From positions 24,458,082 through 24,522,081 of the forward strand of contig NC_067207.1 in NCBI RefSeq assembly GCF_026262505.1: a stretch of 64,000 nt of DNA. Reading direction: 5' to 3'. The notes beneath the pieces are model-generated. The model was not told the DNA's origin and searched no databases. It worked only from the letters and a program-made list of their open reading frames with translations. The DNA comes from Trichomonas vaginalis G3 (Eukaryota; Parabasalia; Trichomonadida; Trichomonadidae). Within the stretch, counting starts at the first letter, position 1. Every line of letters starts with the position of its first letter. The position numbers and the translations under genes are program-made. Positions 7,977 through 17,324 of this stretch are shown here, one piece after another.

Positions 7977-8123
7977 ATGCCCCCATATAGAATGGACAGA
8001 AAGTCTGCTAGAATAAAAGCAGAGTTACAAAGATATGGTTGGAGAGTTTCGAAGAAGTTTAAATATAGGAAGGGAAAGCCAATAAAAGTCTATGACAAAT
8101 TGCAGGTCTTACCTACGAATTAG
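7977..8123 (+). CDS. Short basic protein, putative core peptide
   Basis: 48 residues, strongly basic, starting MPPYRMDRKSARIKAELQ and containing RYGWRVSKKFKYRKGKP. A related LRKYGYAVM-type basic peptide appears on the minus strand at 49720-49895 in element B. Basic mini-proteins condense DNA in adenovirus-like particles, which is a possible but unproven role. Start context ATTTTATTTTTATAAAAATG. It ends just before the polymerase frame. Confidence 0.4.
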   Translation: MPPYRMDRKSARIKAELQRYGWRVSKKFKYRKGKPIKVYDKLQVLPTN

Positions 8124-8125
8124 AT

Positions 8126-10128
8126 TTGGAAACAGCACGTGCCAATTATCCAAACAGACTAGAGAGGTTAGAAGAAGAACGTCTTATGGACATGCCTTTC
8201 GATGTTAGTGAACCTCAAGTTGAAGGACACGACGGCTTTGCCAGATTCTACTGGAAACATGACGAACAATTGCATCCTTTGAGAAGGAAAAAAGGAAAAG
8301 GTGAAGACGCACATGCTCCCATGGAAAGAACAAGATATGCATATGAAAAGTATCGTGAAGTTAGAAGTCAAATTACATCTGGTCGAACCTTTACAGTAAA
8401 CTTTGACGAAGGAAAGAACAAAGAAGGCTTCATGGGAGTACTTGCTGCAATTCAAGACGGAAATAAGAAAGGACACAATCTCAGATTGACCATAACAGAT
8501 TTGGATGGTCACATTTACTATGCACATGGCAATGAACAAATAGCCGCAAAACTTCTTGACGCTTTCAAGACTACAAAGAGAGAACAAATGGTTGACTCCG
8601 ACTCAGACATTTTGAATGCAATTGAAGGAATTGCAAGTGTCAAGTTCGAATGGTACCAACCTAACCCTCAAGCAGTCAGACAACATGCTGGATACTTCCC
8701 CTTCATAAATAAGTCTGACATTGACTTGACAAGGTATGGAATTTACAATTCAATTGAAACAATTGTCAATGAACCTTGTATTCTCACATGTCTCAGGAAC
8801 TCTGGTCTTGTTACAGATGAGAAGATGAAGTATCTTGAGTCATGTGTGAAGACAAGGTACATTCTCAGAGGTCAATTGGCAAAAATTGCACCGTTGGCAA
8901 ATGTCAATATCCGAGTCAACATACCTACAGCTAAAGGTTCTTCACATGACGACTATGTTGTTGACAAAGACTTACCATGGTTGAAGATTGTAATTGTCCA
9001 CAACCACTTCATGTTGAACGAAAGTCTTACAAACCCATTCTTTGGTAAAAGTAAGTGCAACATTGTCAGAGCTGTAAACATTCTTTTCGAGAAAGGTTTG
9101 TTGGAATCAATTCCAGATGACAAGCTGACAGAAACTTTTGTACCAAAAGACGAAACAAACTTTTCATTGTTAGCAAGACCAAAAGTTGTTCCAGACAAAG
9201 TTCTAGTACAAAAGAAGTACACAGTTCCACAAGGGGTTGGATTGTTCGGATACCAACCTGAACCAGAAGAACTTCCAATGAGGTTGCAAGAACTTCAAGA
9301 TGCTATAAACAAACTTCCATTGAGACATCCAATTGACGTCAAATTGTATTGGAGAGCATCTGAGTTAGGTCAGAAGGTTTTATATGAAACAGGTTGCTTC
9401 GACGATGTTTATGAGATAACAGGAGAAGTTTCTCAGAAGATAAGAGACTCACTTGAATTTCCACAAACTGGACCAATTGGTTGCGACAAGTTCGACTCAG
9501 ATGAAAAGATATACTATGTCGACCTTAACGCTGCATACATGAGGTTTGTCCAATATATTCCGACTGGAATTCCAAAACGAAGATGGTGAGTTCCCGGGAA
9601 GGAACTATACAGTTGGAAAAGTCATACAAACTGTATGATATTAGGAAAGCTTCAAACCCCAAACTTGCAATGACACTCAAATTGCTTATGAATTCGACAT
9701 GGGGATATTCCATTAAGAAACCTCAAGAGATGAAGAGTAAACATTATGAGAAGGTCGACAACTTTGTTGAAAGGTTTTCTCCTTTTGTTTTGAAGTACGA
9801 ATTCACTCAAGGTCAAAGTGGCTTAGTAACCACATTAAAACCTATTGTCGAACATTGGTCTTACCCTCAGTTCGCAAAGGCAGTCCTTGACAACTACAAC
9901 AAATTCTTCTCCGAAGTCAAATCCAAAGTGAAGGTTTACTATGAGAACATTGACGCACTCATGACGAACGAAGAAGGCTATAACAAACTCATTGAAATGG
10001 GTTTAGTCGGTGAAAAGATGGGCTGTTTTAAGCTAGATAAGGTATTTTCCGAAGTTCATGTAATATCGAAAAGGAAATATTGGGGCATACTTGAAGACGG
10101 CACAGAAATAAAACATTGCATGAAATAA
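8126..10128 (+). pseudogene. Protein-primed family B DNA polymerase, broken
   Basis: The region carries family B polymerase motifs in order: motif A as YYVDLNAAYMRF, motif B as LKLLMNSTWGYSIKKP and a motif C-like area in YYENIDALMTNEEGY, followed by the conserved LVGEKMGCFKLDKV and RKYWG blocks of protein-primed enzymes. It would copy the linear element from a terminal protein primer. The coding region is somewhat shorter than is usual for Polinton PolB and is broken as part of fossil A. Strand and position after the small-gene run match Polinton organisation. Confidence 0.8.
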
Positions 10129-10172
10129 AAAATTTATTTTTTAAAAAGTGACATTTTTTAATTTTATTTGAA

Positions 10173-10781
10173 ATGTACGCTGAGTTTGTTGGAGAAGACC
10201 GTTGGGAAACTTGTTTGTTAGATGAGAAATATGAAATTCACTGTTGTGAGTCATTTGAAGTCAGAAACAAAAAGACAAAAAGAGTTTTAAGCGAATGGGA
10301 GCGAAATGACGGATATGCTATTATGAAGATGGGTGGAAAACACTATCTTAAACATGTTGTCATTGCAACTCATTTTATACTGAATCCTAACAATTTACCT
10401 TTTGTAGACCATATAAACCATATAAGAAACGACAATAGACTTGAAAACTTACGTTGGGTCACTCGTTCTGAAAACAATAAGAACAAAGGCAAATTTGGAG
10501 ATATTGTATTCGAATTTGTCGACGAACTAGAAGATGAAACAATTGAAATTACAGACTATGGCAAGCATACGTTTGAGTTTTACTACTATAGCGAAGAACA
10601 AGACTCTTTCTACTTTTATACCGGCGTAAACTATAGGAAATTACAAGTATATTTTACTAAGGCGGGCTATGCTTATGTAAACACTAGAGATACAGATGGA
10701 AAATACGTTCAAATACTTCTTAACAAATTCAAGAACTATATGGCATACCATTTTAAAACAATATATTTTTACATATATTAA
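10173..10781 (+). CDS. HNH endonuclease with C-terminal accessory domain
   Basis: 202 residues. Around residues 40-110 is a phage-type HNH/NUMOD4-like nuclease: GGKHYLKHVVIATHF, then FVDHINHIRNDNRLENLRWV and TRSENNKNK, with the catalytic His and Asn residues visible. The C-terminal part (TIEITDYGKHTFEFYY ... RKLQVYFTKAGYAYVNTRD) matches the stand-alone protein at 58890-59210 in element D, so it is a separable module. Such enzymes cut DNA and often act as homing nucleases. It sits between PolB and the second penton-like gene with AT-rich spacers and an element-type start. Confidence 0.8.
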   Translation: MYAEFVGEDRWETCLLDEKYEIHCCESFEVRNKKTKRVLSEWERNDGYAIMKMGGKHYLKHVVIATHFILNPNNLPFVDHINHIRNDNRLENLRWVTRSENNKNKGKFGDIVFEFVDELEDETIEITDYGKHTFEFYYYSEEQDSFYFYTGVNYRKLQVYFTKAGYAYVNTRDTDGKYVQILLNKFKNYMAYHFKTIYFYIY

Positions 10782-11642
10782 ATGCTTCAGGTTGAAAAAC
10801 AAAGAACAAAAGTAGCAGATACAAAACCGTTAGACTATATCTTTACAAATGCTGGTAGGACTATTTCAGATGAAGAAATTTCATCCCGAGCATACAGGTT
10901 TGACTATCCAATTCGTTGGCTTCAAAGTCCTTCAGATGCAAAGGCAATAGGATTTAGAAGAGTTTTGTTTTCAAATAGAGCTAACGCATTTATGTTCGCA
11001 GTATATTTTCATGGGCAGTATGAAGGTCCTGATGGTCTAATAGACAAATTTGACGAAATGAGAATCTTTACAGTTCGTTCAGACGAAAGTCTTGAGAAAA
11101 CTCTAGATAACTTTCAAACTCAAATGAACAAATATTATTGGGAATTTCAAGAAAAATACGACTCTTTACTAAATGGAACATACTATCTGAAACTAGAATA
11201 TGACAAGATGAACTCCACCGTTTCATTTCAAAAGATTGAAATTAACCCTTCAAGAGATACAGAGTTTTTATTTTGGGAAGTAGACAAACGTTCTTGGGCA
11301 CAATTTCTTCGGTTACTAAACCAGAACGAACCATTACCACCAGATGGTCCATTTAAATTTATACTTCCATCAGCAGATTTGATGGTTTATAGAAACGTGT
11401 TTGACCCTCAAAATGTTATGTGTCATGCAAGTTTCAGTTCAAGCAACAATAGTTTTCTATGTATTGGTAAGGACCTTTATGACTTTGCTTCTAAATTCTA
11501 CGAACCACCTAGTAACAGTTTCTCTGACTTTCAAGTTTGGTTCACAACAAATGGTGTGCAACATATTATTCCATTGCACTATGACTTTTATCTCGAATTG
11601 TCTTTCATATATAACTACGGAAAAGTGCTGAAAAAGTATTGA
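10782..11642 (+). CDS. Penton-like minor capsid protein (copy 2)
   Basis: 286 residues, homologous along its length to the minus-strand copy at 2858-3706 (RFDYPIRWLQ, AIGFRRVLF, HASFSSSNNSFLC, YEPPSNSFSDFQVWFTTNG, YLELSFIYNYG). The two copies in the same element differ at many positions, so the duplication is not recent or one copy was exchanged from another element. Start directly follows the HNH stop, with TATTTTTACATATATTAAATG. Penton role inferred. Confidence 0.55.
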   Translation: MLQVEKQRTKVADTKPLDYIFTNAGRTISDEEISSRAYRFDYPIRWLQSPSDAKAIGFRRVLFSNRANAFMFAVYFHGQYEGPDGLIDKFDEMRIFTVRSDESLEKTLDNFQTQMNKYYWEFQEKYDSLLNGTYYLKLEYDKMNSTVSFQKIEINPSRDTEFLFWEVDKRSWAQFLRLLNQNEPLPPDGPFKFILPSADLMVYRNVFDPQNVMCHASFSSSNNSFLCIGKDLYDFASKFYEPPSNSFSDFQVWFTTNGVQHIIPLHYDFYLELSFIYNYGKVLKKY

Positions 11643-11756
11643 ATGTGAAGATATTAGAAAATAACATTTTTTCTAACATCGTAGAAAACTCATGAAAACA
11701 ATTTATTTTTGACACTTTCACAAAAAACATTAAAAAAGTGAGTTAAAATGAGATGT

Positions 11757-12131
11757 TTACTGAACTGGCTGAATGTCGCCTTCTGTAGTTATAAAGAATG
11801 GTTGACCAGAGAAGTGAAGGAGAGACTGAATTGCCAATTTCATATGGAGTAGGGGGTTCTCCTTGTTTGGTATTTTTATCCAAGGACGTTTGTTTAGGAA
11901 CTTAACAAGAGCTTCTCTTTTGGCGTCCTTTATGCCATCGTAGGCTGTCCCGTCTGGTATTTGAATTGGAATTCCAGTCGAAGTCTCGAGCTGAAGTGTA
12001 GACCTTCCAGAAATAGTGATGAACTTGACCTTGGGCTTCATTACCTTGCGCAAGTAGTCTTTTACGCAGTCGTTAAGTTCAATGAGGTAAATTGCCTCGT
12101 CAAGTCTTTCTTGCATTCCAAGTTCTTCCAT
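11757..12131 (-). CDS. Hypothetical protein
   Basis: About 124 residues if begun at the Met in MEELGMQERLDEAIYL; a longer frame extends through the adjoining tandem repeats but is probably spurious there. The protein has a helical N-terminus and a segment KVKFITISGRSTLQLETSTG, then IKDAKREALVKFL. No family is recognised. It diverges from the Pro/Gln-rich gene at 12357 across a repeat block. Confidence 0.4.
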   Translation of the reverse strand: MEELGMQERLDEAIYLIELNDCVKDYLRKVMKPKVKFITISGRSTLQLETSTGIPIQIPDGTAYDGIKDAKREALVKFLNKRPWIKIPNKENPLLHMKLAIQSLLHFSGQPFFITTEGDIQPVQ

Positions 12132-12350
12132 CCGACAGGAAAATATTTTCCCGACAAAGGGAAAATTTTTTCCTTCCGACAGGAAGAACTCTTCCAGTTG
12201 TCCGTCCGTAAACCATTCAAATTTTCGAAAATTGAGAACTTTTTGGTCGAACTTCAGAAAATGTTTTTCCTTCCGATAGAAAAAGTTTTTCCTTCCGACA
12301 GAAAAAGTTCTTCCATCCGACAGGAAAAATTTTTCCTTCCGACAGGACAC
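12125..12350. repeat. Tandem hairpin-forming repeats (about 22 bp)
   Basis: The segment holds several degenerate units of about 22 bp with the core CCTTCCGACAGGAAAAA. Each unit contains TTTTTCC and GGAAAAA arms that can pair around CGACA. The block lies between divergent genes at 12131 (minus) and 12357 (plus), a place for promoters, protein-binding sites or a replication origin. Function is not known. Confidence 0.65.
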
Positions 12351-12356
12351 AAACGG

Positions 12357-12719
12357 ATGACTGACGTTCCTCTTCCTGAATGCCTTCCAAAGCCAGAAGA
12401 ACCGAAAGCTGCAGAACCACAACAGTCTCCTCAGCAACCTCAGTTCCAGCAAGTACCTCCGAATTACTACCAATTTCCACCTCAAGGTTACTACCCACCA
12501 CAAGGCTTCCCGAACTACCCTCCTCAGCCTATGCCTTACTTCCCCAACCCTTGGTTGTTCCAGCAAGCTCCACCCCAGCAATTCCAATTCCAATCTCAAT
12601 CGAAGAGAGACCAAGACTTCGAAGAAGGTCTGAACCGCTTACGCAAAGAGTATGCTACAGCTCCAATTGAGAGAAAGTTGTTCCCGGACCAAAAAATAAT
12701 GTTTAGGGTAGAAGGTTAG
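12357..12719 (+). CDS. Pro/Gln/Tyr-rich hypothetical protein
   Basis: About 120 residues from MTDVPLPECLPKPEEPK; the frame is open further upstream through the repeats but this Met gives a sensible start. Low-complexity PQQPQFQQVPPNYYQFPPQGYYPP composition is followed by a charged end (SKRDQDFEEGLNRLRKEYA). It could be a disordered structural or scaffold protein. It ends at the repeat cluster around 12700. Confidence 0.4.
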   Translation: MTDVPLPECLPKPEEPKAAEPQQSPQQPQFQQVPPNYYQFPPQGYYPPQGFPNYPPQPMPYFPNPWLFQQAPPQQFQFQSQSKRDQDFEEGLNRLRKEYATAPIERKLFPDQKIMFRVEG

Positions 12720-12778
12720 ATCTAACCCGATATCTACCCTCATTTCTAACCCGATATCTAACCCGATTTCTACCCTCA

Positions 12779-12807
12779 GCCGCTAAGCGGCGAGACCCAA
12801 AGGTCTT
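12779..12807. terminator. Double stem-loop, possible 3'-end signal
   Basis: GCCGCTAAGCGGC (12779-12791) is a perfect hairpin, directly followed by GAGACC CAAA GGTCTT (12792-12807). The first 17 bases, GCCGCTAAGCGGCGAGA, are repeated exactly at 22781 in element C, also just after a coding region. The placement after genes suggests a transcription end or processing signal. Confidence 0.45.
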
Positions 12808-12932
12808 GAATTTTCATGAATTTTATATATTAATGTTTTCGTTAAGCCACTTTGTGCCGTCAGTCAGTCAGTCAGTCAATGAAATTTACACCAAAAATAA
12901 TGTTTAGGGTAGATGGTTAGATCTAACCCGAT
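12808..12932 (+). repeat. Left arm of 125-bp perfect inverted repeat
   Basis: Identical by reading to the reverse complement of 14006-14130. It contains GTCAGTCAGTCAGTCA and the palindrome GGTTAGATCTAACC. The pair flanks the gene at 13037-13978. Confidence 0.9.
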
Positions 12933-12982
12933 TTCTAACCCGATTTCTACCCTCATGAATTTTCATGAATTTCCTTAAGATA

Positions 12983-13036
12983 GAAAAAATAAAGTTAGTT
13001 TTATTTTTATTTATTTTTTTATTTTGTATAAAAGAT
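12983..13036 (+). promoter_or_regulatory. Upstream block shared with element B genes
   Basis: AAAATAAAGTTAGTTTTA followed by a T-rich tract ending ATTTTGTAT precedes the gene at 13037. Almost the same block stands before the KilA-N gene (50128-50186) and the primase-helicase (51090-51140) in element B, so it is probably the core promoter of this gene type. Confidence 0.55.
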
Positions 13037-13978
13037 ATGATTTCAACAATCGGCACAACAACAATTCAAACAACAACAGCACCAAACTCGTTAGTCATGA
13101 ATCCAACATCTATGTTAGTAGAGATGAAAAACTTCATTCCTTCTTCATTTACTTTCGAAACAGAAATACAAAAAATTAAGCAGGAACTTTTAACAAGTAA
13201 TTTAGACTGTACCGCACAGGATGAAGAAAATGAAGAATATCTTTATGACATGCAGGACATTATTGATCATTTACCCAAATTGCCTGAAATCCAACAACAA
13301 AAACTCACTATTCATGAATTCGATGAAATAGAAGTGAAACCAACTGACTCAGTAGAAATAAAGAAGTTCATACGAAAGGTAAACTATGAGTTTCTAGGAT
13401 ATCATTGCAACCATAAAGTTATGGACAAAGATTGCGACATGGTATATAAGAACATCTCTGACATATATAAATCGGGGGAGTTTAAGACATACGACAACTT
13501 TGTTTCATTAGTTGCAAAATGTGTATGGCAGATAAGAAATAAAGATAGAAGAGGTAAAGTATGGAATGAACAGATAAAACCAGCAGCCTTTGAGTTAAAG
13601 AAAACCATTGACGCCTTGGTTGTTCTAGCTGGTTTTATTTCAATGTATAACGCAAAAATGAATCCGCAATGTTCAAAATGTAAAGCAGCAATGAGGAAAT
13701 ATAACTACTCCGTCAAAGAGATAGAACGTATGAGAAACGACTATGCAGACTTAAAGAAAGAAGCAGAGAAGCCGGTAGAAAATAAAATGGGCATGCTGTC
13801 ATTTCTGAACAAAAACTATCCAACTGCTGACGATTTCCTTCTATCTGACGTCAAGAAGAAGTATAAAGAAACGTTCGGTATCGTTAAAATTTTTTATATC
13901 CTCAGCGAAGAAATAGAAGCTACAAAACTGTTTAGAATCTCACGAATTCATAACGTTTACCATGTAAAACGTTTATAA
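13037..13978 (+). CDS. Hypothetical protein in an inverted-repeat-flanked cassette
   Basis: About 313 residues from MISTIGTTTIQTTTAPN; an upstream Met would add a hydrophobic leader encoded by the promoter-like T-rich tract, so it is rejected as start. The protein is charged and helical with two Cys pairs (CNHKVMDKDCD, CSKCKAAMRKY) and a coiled-coil-like part near EIERMRNDYADLKKEAEK. No family is recognised. It is bounded on both sides by a 125-bp perfect inverted repeat and has B-type upstream sequence inside an A-type element, so the cassette looks acquired. Confidence 0.55.
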   Translation: MISTIGTTTIQTTTAPNSLVMNPTSMLVEMKNFIPSSFTFETEIQKIKQELLTSNLDCTAQDEENEEYLYDMQDIIDHLPKLPEIQQQKLTIHEFDEIEVKPTDSVEIKKFIRKVNYEFLGYHCNHKVMDKDCDMVYKNISDIYKSGEFKTYDNFVSLVAKCVWQIRNKDRRGKVWNEQIKPAAFELKKTIDALVVLAGFISMYNAKMNPQCSKCKAAMRKYNYSVKEIERMRNDYADLKKEAEKPVENKMGMLSFLNKNYPTADDFLLSDVKKKYKETFGIVKIFYILSEEIEATKLFRISRIHNVYHVKRL

Positions 13979-14005
13979 ATAATGAGGGTAGAAATGAGGT
14001 TAGAT

Positions 14006-14130
14006 ATCGGGTTAGATCTAACCATCTACCCTAAACATTATTTTTGGTGTAAATTTCATTGACTGACTGACTGACTGACGGCACAAAGTGGCTTAACGAA
14101 AACATTAATATATAAAATTCATGAAAATTC
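14006..14130 (-). repeat. Right arm of 125-bp perfect inverted repeat
   Basis: Reverse complement of 12808-12932. Outside it, related GGTAGAAATGAGGTTAGA segments continue to about 14180, so the arms are part of a larger repeat family of TAGGGTAGATGGTTAGATC units also seen at 50885-50920. Confidence 0.9.
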
Positions 14131-14224
14131 ATGAGGGTAGAAATGAGGTTAGAAATCGGGTTAGATATACCCATCTACCCTAAAAATATATTTTTATTGA
14201 ATTCAGCACAAAAATAATGAATTT

Positions 14225-15050
14225 TCAAGCTTGACTTTTTACAATTTGAACTTTGTTTGCGTAGATATGAATTCTGAAAGAAGTATGAGGGTCTTGTATG
14301 ACTTTGTACTTCTCCCATAGTTCATGTCTGTCAAACTTACCTGCCATGGACTCTTTCATAAGTTCCATGAAATCGTCTTCGGACAATCCGGGGAAAAGTA
14401 TTATGTCAGTAAGTATTCTTTTAACATCCTTACTTAAACTCTTTGCTGTCTGTACACATATTACGACTGAAATGTTAAAGTGCCTAAGTTTCTTAAGAAT
14501 TCGACACATGTCTTGTTCTCTATTCTTTAACAAAGGATGAGAGGCGAAATCATCTAAGATAAGAAGACATCTATGAGGGTAAGTCTTCCAATCGTAAGAT
14601 TGCAATTTCTTCGAAATGTATTCTATCTCTTTCTGTTTGTTTTCTGAAGTGGTGTTTGTCTAATATTTCTCTGCATTTCCTCATTAGGTTCTTTAAACTT
14701 AGAATTTATATACTCATTTATAGCATTATACTTCAAAACTCTTCTTTGGTACTTCTTTATCCAATCTAACAACTCAGTATCCTTTATACATACTAACTTA
14801 GACTTCTTTATAATATCTTTGAACGAATTGACGGTTTGGTCAAATTGACCAGAAGTACTACAAATGACTACTAACTCATAGAATGGGTTCTTCTCATCTA
14901 GTTCTTGTTGTTGTGCAGCCATTTTAAGATAAGTGAAAGTCTTACCAGACCCAGGTGGTGCAATTAGACCTGTTATACCATTCTGAGCAAATAAGAACTT
15001 GTCATGTATAGGCTTTATCTGAGCATTTTCTAATTCCTATTTAAAACATT
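14225..15050 (-). pseudogene. FtsK/A32-type genome-packaging ATPase, broken
   Basis: Reading on the minus strand, a Walker A motif (GLIAPPGSGKT) is followed by YELVVICSTSGQFDQ, a Walker B motif (CLLILDDFASHPLL) and the sensor-like VVICVQTAKSL, the order of A32-type packaging ATPases of Polintons and large DNA viruses. It would pump the element genome into capsids. The region is broken as part of fossil A but the core motifs are easy to read. Confidence 0.75.
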
Positions 15051-15130
15051 CTCAAATTTCTTGTCAATGTCAGCAAACTTTTTTTTCTAAACATATTTTT
15101 AGAAAAATTAAAATTTTTATCTTTTAGAAA

Positions 15131-15583
15131 ATGTCTAGCGATTTCGCTATCTATATTCGAGACAAACTTTTTGACAGCAAAACATCTGTCGACCATAAAA
15201 TCTTACATAGTGTAAACAAGAAAGGTGAATTTGTTTCTAAAGTTCTGTTTTCTGGGAATATGACAAGAACCATAAAAACATTAACAAAGAGCAGTCTTAA
15301 AATTTGTCAATGACAGACTTGTTGACAAAGATGACGCCGATTGGAAAGATGAAAGTCCAACAAAAGTTCTTAGAATGCAAAGAAGACACATGCGCTGTTC
15401 TTGAAGATGAAATAGAAAACAGAATAGATGAGCTATTAAAGGACAAAGAACTTTTACATAGATATGGTTCTGAGAAATTTGACATATCTCCACCAGAGAA
15501 GAAGAAGAAAGAAAAGAAAGAGAAAAAAAGTAGAAGAGAAGAAAGAACCTGAACCAGTTCCAGAGAAAAAAGAAATTTGACAT
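15131..15583 (+). pseudogene. Hypothetical lysine-rich protein, broken
   Basis: N-terminal part MSSDFAIYIRDKLFDSK, middle segment KVQQKFLECKEDTCAVLEDEIE, and a highly charged end (KKKKEKKEKKSRREE). Start context TTTTTATCTTTTAGAAAATG is of the element type. No domain is recognised; as part of fossil A it is broken. Confidence 0.4.
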
Positions 15584-15602
15584 GTAAAAATAAAATTTTA
15601 TT

Positions 15603-16030
15603 TTTAGAACATTTCTGGGTCAATGTCAATGTTCTCTTCCTCTTTAGGAGTAAACACTGGCTTAGACTCTAAAATCTTTTCCCAATTTACCTTGAACTTC
15701 TACAACTTTAGACTCATAATATTCATAGTCGTCTGTCTTCTTTGGTTCATAAGGTATAACAAGTTTGTATGCTTTGCCTTCTTAAGGTTTGAGAACCTTC
15801 TGTCAAAACTTTCTTTGACTGTTAACAAACCTTCATATGTCTAAGTCTTCAAAATTTCGCACCATTTTTAGTCACAATAGCAAACTTAACTGGTTCGATG
15901 TTCCAAACTTTGGCTGAATGAAGACTTTTGCAAAATGGTAGAAGTAAACATTCAAATATGTGAATGGGTCTAAGTTTCTTTAAGTCCTGACATGTAACTT
16001 GTTTACTGAAATATATTTCGTCATCTTTTC
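15603..16030 (-). pseudogene. Hypothetical protein remnant
   Basis: On the minus strand protein-like stretches are readable (DDEIYFSKQVTCQDLKKLR, KVWNIEPVKFAIVTKNGAKF and YKLVIPYEPKKTDDYEYYES). No family was recognised. It lies between the helicase region and the gene at 15131, and is broken. Confidence 0.35.
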
Positions 16031-16060
16031 TATCGGATAAAAAATATTTTTTTTTTAAAT

Positions 16061-17250
16061 TTACTCAGAAAAATTTTCTTTGTATATACACCATTCTGTA
16101 CGTCTAAAAGACTTTTTGACATTTGCCAAGAATGTTCGTTTAGACGCTGGCATATAACCATACTCTTGACAATATTGTTTATATTCATCATATAAAGACT
16201 TTTCATCTAAACACTCAAAGTCGCTTTCTTCTATGAACAGTTCATATACACTCTTGTTTGCTTCTAACAATGTTTGTCTCTCTTCGGTATGTGGAATTTG
16301 TCTTGGATTGAACTTAGAAATATCTAATGTCATGAAATATGAGAACAAGTGGTTGTAAAAGTCATATGTCAAAGTTTCTGCTAAGTCGTAAAATTACTGT
16401 ATCTTGCATATGAGAATCTGACGTTCTGACAACTACATATCTTTCTGTCAGAACTTTCTAACTTCATCGGAACAGCATTGTTTTGAAACCATAATGAAGT
16501 TTGCAACATTCTCACAAACTCTTTGGTCTTTATACTTTCTTTCAACAACTCCAACTTTGTCTGTTATAAGACTCTTCAAAGCATCTGAGTTCAAAACTTT
16601 GTTGTATCTATACTTTGAAGTTCATTGCAAACTATAAGTTTCATATTCTCTATTGAGGAGTTAAACTTGCCACAGATGTTTTCTAAGTTTGTCATATTAG
16701 GGTTCGAATAACCTTCTAACAGTTTGCATAAGATATCTGTAAAGAATGTGTTCTTACCTGTTTCCCTTGTTTTCCAATTATAATGAGAGCAGTTTCATTT
16801 TTTAGCACTTGGATGTTGTAAGATGTTTGCAAACCAACATAAGATATACTCATAAACCTTTTCGTTTCCATTGCATATAATTTCTTTGACATGGTCTAAC
16901 CAAGCTTCTATAATATTTTCTTCCATTCTACTTGTTCATATTTATATCCAGTGAAGATAGAATAGAAGTTTGGAGAAGGTGTATAAAACTTTATACCACG
17001 AACTGAAAATCTTCAAGTTTTGACAATAAGAATATCCCAAGCATCTAACATCTTCATGCCAACTTGTACGACTTTTTATTTTCTTAAAGTTTCTGTCTAC
17101 ATTCTTGTTCTGAACTATTGTTGCTCTTGGTTTGTTAAAGACAACATCCCATTCTTTCATGACATAACATTCTGGGGCAGAGTCAACATAAATGACTAAA
17201 CGTTTCAAATTCTCGACTGCTTTGTTATAGTCTCTAAATGGACACATATT
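16061..17250 (-). pseudogene. Primase-SF3 helicase (D5-like) remnant
   Basis: Minus-strand reading gives VYEYILCWFANILQHP, NSDALKSLITDKVGVVERK and VCENVANFIMVS, which align by eye with the intact helicase of element B (YKYLLGWIASMIQHP, LKSIITDNEIRINEK, VANFIFVTNN). The C-terminal end is FNPRQIPHTEERQTLLE and the N-terminal part includes AVENLKRLVIYVDSAPE. It would unwind DNA in element replication. The gene is broken as part of fossil A. Confidence 0.6.
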
Positions 17251-17324
17251 TCTGAATGCTTGGAAGTCATAAAATCTGAAACATCTATTCTGTACATTTT
17301 TATAAAAAAAAAAAAATATTATTT

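Noticed and set aside
11757-12614. Long minus-strand frame running through the 22-bp repeats
   Set aside because: The part beyond 12131 is antisense to the repeats and the Pro/Gln-rich gene; its Arg/Leu-rich sequence is not protein-like.
14041-14080. TTAGGG-like and GTCA repeats considered as telomeric sequence
   Set aside because: TTTAGGGTAGATGG is part of a unique inverted-repeat unit, not a tandem telomere array.
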